Program-made: the position numbers and the translations under genes
Assembly (NCBI GenBank): GCA_009763385.1
Contig: CM019823.1
Span: 95,305,104 to 95,369,103, forward strand
Source: Coix lacryma-jobi var. lacryma-jobi
Lineage: Eukaryota; Streptophyta; Magnoliopsida; Poales; Poaceae
DNA: 64,000 bases
Direction: 5' to 3'
Part shown: one piece after another, positions 54,644 through 64,000 of the stretch
Numbering within the stretch: position 1 is the stretch's first letter
Layout: each line of letters opens with the position of its first letter
The notes under the pieces: generated by a model
What the model saw: the letters and a program-made list of their open reading frames with translations, nothing else
Told to the model about the DNA's origin: nothing
Database searches by the model: none

Positions 54644-57600
54644 TGTAACACTCTGGTGTTAAGCAGACTAAAAACCTGACATGTCATCATATGCATTAGC
54701 ATTTCACTTGAGTTGATAACCCAATTTTGCATTCACTAAAACAAGTTTATTCTTTATGCTTGTGCTTAGTGGTAGGAGTGTTTAAGTTGAAACCCTAGTT
54801 TATGTTTTCTTTGTGGTGTATAATGCTTTTATGCTATATAAGGGTATTATGGTAATTTCTAATAAAGTAATGGAATCTTTACCAATCTTGGTATGTGTCT
54901 CAAAGGTGTATTTGGAACATGTTTCAAGTCACCATTGAGGTATAATTCAATTTTGGTTGGAATTCATTTAAGTAATGTTATTAATTCAAAAATCCTATTT
55001 TTATCCCCTTTCTATCAATCAAAATATAAAAAGAATTTGATTATGCTTCAAAAAGCAAAGTTGCTCCATTTTGATAAGGATCAACTTTGATGTTTAAAGA
55101 TTTTCAAGTTCTTATTCAAATAAAAGCAATTGTGAAAATACCCTTTTGCCCTAATTGTCCCCTTTTGATTTGCAAACCCTAATTCAAAATCTAAGCATAT
55201 TCTGCATATGTTGCAAAAATAAAAGATGTTCAGTTTTGAATTCTGAGCATTTGATATTTTAGCATATTTTCAACTTATATTCAAAAATTTGAAGTAATTT
55301 CATATAAACCGAAAGGGTATAAAGGAGAAGGGGGGGATAAGTTCGGTCTCCTGTTCATGGCGGTGAGAAGCGGGTTTTGATCGTTGCTGCTCGTGTGCTG
55401 GACGTCGACCTCTCTCGAATGAGCTCGCAACCGTGTTCGTGGCGATATCAAGCAGCTGCTGGCACTCTCCCTCGCGTCGTGGCGCTTTCTCTGGACCTCG
55501 CCGTCGCCGTTTGCCACCTAGGCACCGACGGGAACAATCTAGCTCTATCCCAAATTCACCGCACCCAAGCATCCTCATCCTAATTGCCTGCGGTTATAAC
55601 CTCCCTACCTCCTTGCGCATCTCCAGAACCCATCCATTCGACCTCTATTGCCTCAGAGAGAGTTCGAGCTCGCCGTTTTTCTTCCCGCCGGGCAAAAACA
55701 CCGCCGAGCTCGACCTCACCGTGGTCAGCCCAACCGGGCACTCCTTTTCTCTCCCTGTCTCGTGTTTCTGTTTCGTCTTGACCCCAGGTTACTGATCGGC
55801 TTGGTGGTTTTTCATTTGGTGCTCAGGTCTCGCCGGAACATCGCTTGCCTCGCCGGAGTTCGCCGCTGCGAGCCACTGCTCCGTGGACCTCGCTCTTCCC
55901 GTTCATCCTCCGCTTGAACCAACTACGTGGCCAGCATCAGGGTGAGCTACTGAAGCTTCCTAGCCCCTCCGTTCTACTGCTACCGGCCTGAGTTCGCCGG
56001 AACAGCTCCGCCGCGGTTCGGTCCGCCGCCGTGCGTGGCGACCTCTCTGGAGTAGTAGCGTTTAGGGTTAGGGGCTCTATCGGCCGCGGGTGACTCGCCG
56101 TTGCTGTGCTCGCGTCCGTTAGGTCTCTACTGGCCGGAGTTGGCCGGCGTAAGGCTCGCCGGCGCTCGGTGCGCCGCCGTTCGCTCGGCCAGGGTCGGGG
56201 ACCTCCCGTTTGCGAAGACGACTTTTTACAGGGTGTTGGTTGCAAAGTCCGTGACTCAGGTGAATAGCGCCATGGACTGCGGGTTAGTTTCGTTTAAGCC
56301 GAAGGGCTTTTCTGCAAAAGCGCCGAGGCGCGCGGGCGGGAGCCAGGCCGGGCCTGTTTTCGAGCGCGCTGGGCCGCGCTAGACTGGCCGAAAGCCCAGT
56401 TTGGGCTAGAATGGTGTTTTTCTTTTTATGGCTTTATGCACAGTAGCTAATTTTGTTATTTTTGCTATAATTTTTCTATAGCTCTGTTAATTGTGAAATT
56501 TGACATGATAGATGATAGCATGTCTGTGCTAATATAAAAATTATGAAACTTGTGTTTGGAGCACTTTACTATGCCAATAAAATCTGTACTTTAATTAATA
56601 AATGCAACTTTGATGAATTATGTGATTTTCTGTGTTTCTCCAAAAATCATGAAATTTGACATGTGAGTTTATGTCACTGATATCTACCTTCATGATTAAT
56701 TTCAGCTCTATTTGAATAAGTATGATTGTGTATAAATAAAGGGCTAATTAAAATGGCTTATAAAATAAAAAGAAATAGTTAATCACTTTGGATTTGTGTG
56801 ACTTTTGGAATTGTTTGACAACCAGGGTAACATTAGCATGATTTGCTCCCTGGTTATGGATTCCTTTATGCTAATGACTTTTGTTGCTTGTTAGTTACCT
56901 AACCTTGCTTAATAGAGATAATAAAATTTGCTAAGTAATAATATGTAGTTTAATAGCTAATTTGGTTTTGTTGATTTGCAACTTTACCTGATGAAAGATT
57001 GTATGAATAAATGTCTACAGCTTAGAAAATTTCCATCTTTACCATGATCATGTCATAAGCATCTCATTGATCATGCATATGCACTTCTACGTGTAGATCT
57101 CGTTTCGGAAGGACCGGATCCTCAGTGGGTTTCTCCTGAGTGTGTGGATCCTTCTGGATTTTCAGAATCTCCGGACTTCGCTAATCAACAAGGCAAGCCC
57201 CGGACATTAAACCTATCCTTGTATTTTTATAAAGTTATTTATATCACTTGAGTTAATATGATGCATTAAGTGAATAGGAGTTGAGTGAACCCTATTTGAT
57301 GCATTACCAACCTTGATGATTCCAATACTTAACCTTGATACCGTTTTATGAAAATGCTTAGTATGCTTAGTCCATGCTTTACTACTTCATTATAGTAGGT
57401 GCTTTTAAAAATGGTTGCTATGTTATGGAAATCATGAATCTTGAGATAACATGATAATGAAAGTAACTTACATCAAGAATGGAGTCTTGTTGTAAGGTTA
57501 CTCAACATAGGACCTTATCGTTGTTGGCCTGCTGTGATTGAGACCTTTGAGTACAGCCCACATGCGGTGGTAAGCCTCGTCTATAGCTATTCCGATACTT

Positions 57601-58557
57601 GAGAACGGCCAACCGCGTACTGGGAGTGGAGAGATGGCGGGAGTAGCGTGTACCCTCGGGGCTATGAGATAGTCGGGTTCGAGGTGTACTGTACTCTCGG
57701 GTGACGCTGGACCCGTTCTTGTATGGGAGGATCTATAGATAGGGTTGACGTATGCAAGATTAAGTTCTACATATGTCGTGTGGTACTGAATCCCCAGCTG
57801 GGTTTGAACGATTCGAATCGCCGTGTTTCCTCGGATATGGAGCCTCAATCCACTGACCCGCACCGTAGTAATGAATGGAATCTTGATGAGATGAGAACGA
57901 AAGATGTGGTATGCTTATGAAAGTTTGAGAATCTTTGGATAGTTATAAATTTAATCTTGAGTTAAAACTTGAAAATAGGTTTTACTATTAGTAAGCTTTT
58001 ATGCAAAAGAAATGTTTTGATCTTGCTAAAGCCTTACCTTGAATCCCTATAGCCTTCATACCTGAGTCTTCTCCTCTTTTCTAGACGGTTAAGTCTTGTT
58101 GAGTACTTTTGTACTCAGGGTTTGTTAACCTTTGTTGCAGGTGAGTTCATTGATCATCCTTTTGGTGGTCAATGTTTCTTCACTCTTGTGGAGGAGAGTG
58201 ATAATGACTCTGATGTTTGACCTTGGGCAAGTAACAAAAATTTGTGTGGTATATGTAATATGAAGTTCCGAACCTTTTATGTAATAAGTACTTATGGTTG
58301 TAAACTTTTAACCTAAGTTTCGATCTATGTTATATACTCTTTCCGCTTTACTCTGATTTATCTTATCTATAAAACTGTTGTAATACTGTGATGCTTGATG
58401 AGGGAAGTCCTGAAAAGAATGTAACGTGGATGATTCGGGTTTCCGAGGACACCCGACAGATCTCTTGAGTCATTTGGAACTCGTGCACGCCAATCAGAAG
58501 TCTTTAAGACAATGATGGGTGCATGTGGGCCACTTAATTCAGGAGGTTCTGCCACCG
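54644..58557 (+). mobile_element. G2 5' LTR
   Basis: About 3.9 kb, starts TGTAACACTCTGGTG. The 3' end is uncertain by a few bases (GCCACCGGC before the primer site). A CTGGGAGTGGAGAGATGGCG block at about 57619 and the GAGTAC hairpin at 58101 are shared with G1. The GC-rich centre 55340-56390 gives overlapping ORFs on both strands with no protein resemblance; not called. Confidence 0.88.
58101..58144 (+). promoter_or_regulatory. GAGTAC hairpin and TTGTTGCAG motif, G2 LTR
   Basis: GAGTAC-TTTT-GTACTC, then AGGGTTTGTTAACC and TTTGTTGCAG|GTGA. About 455 bases before the LTR end, close to the spacing in G1 and the solo LTR. Confidence 0.55.
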
Positions 58558-58559
58558 GC

Positions 58560-58574
58560 TGGTATCAGAGCTGG
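58560..58574 (+). other. G2 primer-binding site
   Basis: TGGTATCAGAGCTGG, initiator tRNA-Met type. The leader 58575-59045 is AT-rich and has no ORF. Confidence 0.88.
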
Positions 58575-59045
58575 TTCCCTTAGAAAGTATAACAGTATTC
58601 ATTTTTGAAAACTTCAAAAGTTTTGAGTCAAACTAAATTTCAAATTAGTTTGAGTCCAAATTGCTTCTAAGACTTGTCTTATTCTTCTGACTTGCCTTAA
58701 TTCATTCTTTAGACTTATCCTTCTATCTAAATGGATATGTTTTTAGTATAGTTATGGTGATATTTATATCTAAGGAACAATACTTATAACATTATAATAT
58801 GGCCCTAAGTGTGAAAAGAAAGTTTATTCACTTTTATTATAAGTGATTACTTTAAAGTAATTATTTGTTTGATGTGTGTTTGTTCGTAAGTACGATTCAT
58901 GCATCATGATTGATAACATATAATTAACTTTCCCTCTTAAAGTTGTATCTAAATAGAGTCTATATGTCTACCTAATTATAAAACTCTATCTCTTAATCTT
59001 GGAACATATATAGTTCTAATATTCAAAATATAAATATTTTGGCAG

Positions 59046-59589
59046 ATGGTCCGTACCAACAGACTGCACGCAAGTGTACCGACCTCGAGGTGTTCCCGAC
59101 ACGTTCTTGCCCCAAGAGATGATGAACCCGCAGATAGTGTGGGAAGCAACCAGCCAGTGGTTGCTTATGAAGAAGGTGAAGGAAGTAACAGTGCCTCGTC
59201 ACAACTTCAGGCGGAAGTAGACCGCCTGTACATGGAGTTGGCAAGGGCAAATGGAGAAAGGATGAGGGGCACCAGAGAGAAGGAAGAGTTACGTGAGCAG
59301 TTGCAACCACCACCACGAGCAACATCAAGAGTATGAGTGTAAGTGGAGGAAGGCCGTTGAATAGAGGAATCGGGCACGAACCCGAGTAGATGTAATGAGG
59401 GACAATCAGAACCTCATGCAGATCCATCATGCTGACCTTCATAGGCAGGTGGAGGAGCTGACTGCACAGTTGCAGCCAGAACCTGCTACGCCACCTACTC
59501 CTGAGGCGGAATCTGAGGTGGAAGAAGAGGAAGAAGAAGATGAGGAGTTAGAGCCGGTGGAGTATGAAGTCTTATCTGGGGAAGAGTGA
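59046..59589 (+). pseudogene. orf0 of G2, broken
   Basis: ATG at 59046 directly after TTTTGGCAG. First piece 59046-59336 (96 codons) has a Ser/Glu-rich start and a coiled-coil segment (LQAEVDRLYMELARANGER), ending in a stop. The second piece, about 59395-59589 in another frame, continues the coiled coil (LHRQVEELTAQLQPE), a Pro stretch and a Glu-rich tail ending SGEE. Layout equals G1 orf0: basic start, coiled coil, Pro, acidic tail, then gag about 200 bases on. At least one frameshift and one stop between the pieces. Confidence 0.7.
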
Positions 59590-59807
59590 TAGACTAGAGG
59601 TTGAGTAGACATGAGATGTATCCTAGTGTGACCCTTCTGACTTTGTAACCTAGTTAGTCAGAAAACCTCTAGTATGGTCAGTTGTGCAAGATAGTGGTTT
59701 CAGTAGTCCTGCCCAGAGCGGACTTGTATGATAAATAAGTTGAGCATGGTATGCATGTTATGATGTATAAATATGAATGTTATTAAAGTATGGTTTGTTT
59801 TAAACAG

Positions 59808-60940
59808 ATGCCTGTTAACACTCGGGGCACTAGTGCTTCCCATGGTGGGGATGATATCCCTAATGCACCACCAGTTCCACCCCCTCTTGGCTGATGCTAT
59901 TGCAGCATTGGTCAATGCAACAACTCTGTTAGCACAAAATCAGAATGGTGGTCAACGTGGTCGTGGCCGTAATAACAGGGAAGAGACAACATATGTCGAT
60001 TTCACTGATACCCGTCCTCCAGTGTTCACTAAAGCTGATGAACCTCTTGAAGCTGATGATTGGCTCCGCACCATGGAACAAAAATTCAGTCTTATCAACT
60101 GCACTGAAGTCCAGAAGCCAGCTTTTGCAGCTCAGCAACTTCGAGGAGCCGCAAGGGTTTGGTGGGCAAATTTACTAGCTGTTCAACCAGCCGACCATCA
60201 AATCACTTGGGCTGAATTCAAGGAGGCCTTCAGGGCTCATTATATTCCAGATGGAGTTATGAAGATGAAGCTTGAAGAGTTCTTAGCTCTCCGTCAGGGA
60301 GATGAGCCAGTTATGCAGTACATTGGGAAGTTTAATCATCTGTCCCAATATGCCTTTGACCAAGTCAACACTGATGAGAAGAAGAAGTCATGTTTTATGA
60401 GAGGACTGAATACAAAGCTTCAGTCTATGATGACAACTTGTGGTAATATGAATTATCATGAGACAGTGAATGTTGCTATAGCTAGTGAAGAAAAGAACCG
60501 CAAGCATAAGGAGGCTAAGAAGAAGAAGGGATTTGTGTCAGGGTCTGGATCGTCTGGCGGCAACAAGAAGCGTCAGAGGCTTGTATATCATCCAGTCCAG
60601 CAGTTCCGCCCATCCTATCGTCCATCTTACCGTCCGCCTCAGCAGCAGAATTCTCAGAGGACTTTTGCAAGGCCTGCTATGCCTTTTAATGTTCAACGTC
60701 AGCAGAATGTTCCTGCTATTCGTCCACCAGTACCACAAGCTACAAGTTATCCATGTTATAATTGTGGAAAGCCTGGACATTTCTCTCGTGACTGTCCTTA
60801 TCCAAGGCAGAATGTTCCCAATGCCAATATACCAAGACAGTGGGAAATCAACAAGTAAACCAGAACAAGGGAAATGCACAGAACAATCAAAAGGGTAAGG
60901 GTATTCAGAAAACAGGAAAGGTTTTCCATACTCAGATAGA
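59808..60940 (+). pseudogene. gag: Chromovirus gag (G2)
   Basis: Gag start ATG at 59808 (MPVNTRGTSASHGG), immediately after TTTGTTTTAAACAG. An extra T in CCCCTCTTGG near 59890 shifts the frame. From there the frame is open to 60858: gag core (RGAARVWWANLLAVQ, TWAEFKEAFRAHYIP, LRQGDEPVMQYIGKFNHLSQYA) and zinc knuckle CYNCGKPGHFSRDC (about 60754-60795). A second shift near 60840 breaks the link to pol. Very similar to G1 gag. Confidence 0.9.
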
Positions 60941-63900
60941 AGCTATCCCTGAAGGAGAACCTGTTATGCTTGGTATGTTCCCTGTTGCTCAACACCCACG
61001 CAATTACACTTTTTGATTCTGGTGCATCACATACTTTCATGAATAGAACATTTGCGGAGAAGTAAATATACCTATTGGTGAAACCAAAGATAAATTCTTT
61101 ATACAGTCACCTGGGGGTCGACTATGTACTAAGGAAATGGTACATCAGGTACCTATAGATCTGGGTGGAAATATATTTCCAACCTCCATGATAGTTTTAA
61201 AAGATCCAAGTATAGATGTGATCTTGGGTATGAACTGGATGAACCAAAGAGGTGCAGTGATAGACACCTTGAATAGAACCATCAAGCTCAACTTACCTAA
61301 TAGCAAATCTCAACTTCTTGTCCATCTTCCTACTCTTAAGAGGGCAATTGAGCGAGTGTGTGCTACCTCTGTCAAGGAAATCCAAGACATTCGGTGGTGT
61401 GTGAGTTTCCTGATGTGTTCCCAGAAGATTTACCTGGTCTGCCACCTGATCGTGATGTGGAATTGAAATAGAACTCAAACCAGGAACTGCAGCACAAATA
61501 GCCAGAAGAGCTTATAGAATGCCACCAAAAGAGTTAGCAGAGTTGAAAACTCAGTTGCAAGGTTTGATAGATAAAGGTTTCATTCGACCCAGTTCATCAC
61601 CATGGGGTTGTCCAGCGATCTTTGTGAAGAAGAAGGACCCATACCTTGAGGCTATGTGTTGATTATCGTCCCTTGAATGAAGTGACAATCAAGAACAAGT
61701 ATCTTTTGCCCGTATTGATCTTCTCTTTGATCAACTTGCTGGTGCAAGGTATTCTCGAAGATAGATTTGAGATCGGGGTATCATCAGATTAAGATCAAAC
61801 CAGAAGATGTTCCAAAATAGCATTTACTACTACCAGATATGGTCTATATGAATATCTAGTCATGTCCTTTGGTCTGACTAATCCCCCAGCACATTTCATG
61901 TACTTGATGAATTCAGTGTTTATGCCAGAGCTAGATAAGTTCGTGGTTGTGTTTATTGATGACATTCTCATCTATTCCAAAACCAAAGAAGAGCATGCAG
62001 AACATCTCAGGATAGTGTTGACTCACCTGAGACAACATCAGTTATATGCTAAATTCAGTAAATGTGAGTTCTGGATAGACAAAGTTCAATTCTTGGGTCA
62101 TGTTCTGTCAGCTGAAGGTGTTGCAGTAGATCCAAGCAAAGTCCAAGAAGTTCTTGACTGGAAGTCACCAACGTCAGTACATCAAGTTCGGAGTTTCTTA
62201 GGATTAGCAGGGTATTATCGTAGATTTATCCCTGACTTCTCCAAGATCTCTAAACCAATGACAACACTGTTAAAGAATGACACCAAGTTTGTATGGTCAA
62301 CGGAATGTGAAGAAGCTTTTCAGACTTTGAAAAAGTTTTTGACAACTGCACCAGTTTAGCTCAGCCAGACATTGAAAAATCATTTGATGTTTATTGTGAT
62401 GCTTCAGGCAAAGGCATTGGGTGTGTACTGATGCAAGAAGGCAGAGTTATTGCTATGCTTCACGACAGCTTAAGCGGCACGAAGAACATTATCCAACACA
62501 TGATCTAGAGTTGGCAGCTGTAGTCCATGCTCTGAAGATCTGGCGACATTATTTGTTGGGTAATATTTGTCACATATACAACTGATCATAAAAGCTTGAA
62601 ATACATCTTCACTCAGTCTGAGTTGAATATGCGTCAGAGAAGATGGTTAGAACTGATAAAAGATTATGATATTGAAGTGCACTATCACCCAGGTAAGCCA
62701 ATGTAGTGGCAGATGCACTCAGTCGAAAGAATCATTGCAATTGTCTGGAAGTCAAGCCGATAGATTATTACCGTTGTGCTATGAGTTTGAAAGTTTAAGC
62801 CATTGAAAGAGATTCCACAAGGAATTCTTGGGAATTTGCAAATGTGCTTTTCAATCATCCATTAAAGATCAGATCATTGCAGCCCAGAAGAAAGCAAGGG
62901 TATGATCCATCTGAAAAAGAAGATTCACTCTGAGCAGAATTCCAATTTCAAAATAGATGAAGCTGGAGTAATTTGGTTTAAGGATCGGTTAGTGTTCCAA
63001 AAGTTCCTGAACTCAGAAAGCAGATTCTTGATGAAGCTCATGCAACAAGATTTTCAGTACATCCAGGCAGTAATAAGATGTATCATGATCCGAACAGAGA
63101 TTCTGGTGGACTAAGATGAAACTTGAAATTGCTAGTTATGTAGCTAAATGTGATACTTGTCAGAAAGTAAAGGCAGTGCATCTTAGGTTGCTGGAGAGTT
63201 GCAACCATTGCCAATTCCATCTTGGAAGTGGGATGATATTAGTATGGACTTTATAGTGGGTCTGCCCAGAACATCAAAAGGATTTGATTCCATATGGGTC
63301 ATTGTTGATGTCTCCTAAATCAGCTCATTTCATATCTGTTTAAAAACAGCATCCAGCATCTACCTATGCCAAGATATATTTTGACAGAATTGTAATTTGC
63401 ATGGCATTCCAAAGACTATCGTGTCTGATAGAGGGACACAGTTTGTCAATGTTTTCTGGAGGCATTTACATGAGTCTTTGGGTACCAAGCTTTTGCATAG
63501 TACAGCTTATCATCCACAGACCGGGCGACAGACTGAAAGAGTTAATCAGATCTTAGAAGATATGTTAAGATCCTGTGTACTCAATTATTCAGAGAAATGG
63601 GATGAATGTTTGCCTTTAGCAGAGTTCTCTTACAATAATAGTTATCAAGAGAGCATTAAGATGGCACCATTTGAAGCTCTGTATGGCAGAAGATGCAGAA
63701 CACCGTTAAGTTGGTATGAACCTGAGAGCGTAGTCTTTTTGGAGTTGACTTAGTTAAAGAAGCTAAAGAAAAAGTCAGGTTAATTCAAGAGAACATGAAG
63801 AAAGCACAATCCAGGCAAAAGAGTTATGCTGATAAGAGACGACAGTCTCTTACCTTCAAAGTTGGTGATTATGTCTATCTCAAGGTATCACCAATGAAAG

Positions 63901-64000
63901 GAGTTACTCGATTGGAATCAAAGGAAAGTTGGCACCCCTCGATATAGGTCCCTATCAGATCCTTAAAAGATGTGGAAAGGTGGCATATCAACTTGATTTA
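60941..64000 (+). pseudogene. pol: Chromovirus pol (G2), many frameshifts, runs off window
   Basis: Protease DSGASHTF near 61014, with an extra base just before. RT pieces 61460-62360 with SSPWGCPAIFVKKK and FIDDILIYSK (about 61953). RNase H 62380-62740. Integrase zinc part CDTCQKVKAV near 63150, core MDFIVGLP near 63245, SDRGTQF near 63425, and the NSYQES..MAPFEALYGRRCRTPL block to 63710. Single-base losses are frequent (about every 100-250 bases). The chromodomain and 3' LTR would lie beyond 64000. Confidence 0.9.

Larger units (their letters stand above)
54644..64000 (+). mobile_element. Element G2: second Tekay/Del-type chromovirus, 5' 9.4 kb
   Basis: 5' LTR 54644 to about 58557, primer site, broken orf0, gag and pol with many frameshifts. 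It runs off the window within the integrase C-terminal region. It interrupts element D gag after CCAAG (54639-54643), the expected left target duplication. Same gene order as G1 but clearly another family: the LTR backbone differs and proteins are roughly two-thirds alike by eye. Confidence 0.92.

Overview
The window looks like repeat-rich nuclear DNA from a grass (Poaceae), probably a panicoid with a large genome. I see no host gene, rRNA, tRNA or CRISPR. Essentially every base belongs to nested LTR retrotransposons. The evidence is Sirevirus-type Ty1/copia elements with palindrome-rich LTRs, Tekay/Del-type Ty3/gypsy chromoviruses with 4-5 kb LTRs, and an Athila-type Ty3/gypsy element with an Asp-type primer site. 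The grass call is inferred from this repertoire; no species-specific gene is present.

Layout. 1-692: right end of a plus-strand Sirevirus LTR. 693-3991: decayed gag, primer site and 5' LTR of a minus-strand Sirevirus (E0). 3992-4050 and 15714-16253: two halves of an older plus-strand LTR-like sequence, split by a complete minus-strand Sirevirus (element A, 4051-15713) with intact gag (908 aa) and pol (1061 aa) and almost identical LTRs. 16254-28640: Athila-type element (B) whose gag is broken by a solo Sirevirus LTR (19219-26660, itself holding a 5.27-kb solo Tekay-type LTR at 21325-26593) and by a solo Athila LTR (26943-28486). 28640-32464: Sirevirus remnant C. 32465-54643: Sirevirus D, split by a full chromovirus G1 (36308-50168, TSD AGCTC) and cut at its gag by a second chromovirus, G2 (54644 to beyond the window end).

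How the parts work. In the Sireviruses Gag forms the particle and Pol supplies protease, integrase, reverse transcriptase and RNase H. The chromoviruses encode an extra coiled-coil/acidic ORF (orf0) before Gag-Pol, and G1 ends in a chromodomain, which in this family targets integration to heterochromatin. Only element A looks coding-competent. G1 keeps one reading frame but has six nonsense codons. C, D, E0, B and G2 are broken.

Most worth a second look: tandem hairpin arrays in Sirevirus LTRs whose stems vary in a compensatory way; a GAGTAC hairpin plus TTGCAG|GTGA motif at a near-constant distance from the 3' end of three divergent chromovirus LTRs; splice-acceptor-like AGs abutting or one base from the orf0 and gag start codons; and a gag/pol junction in Sireviruses that reads like a 3' splice site. 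All TSD and boundary calls come from reading the sequence by eye, without alignment software.
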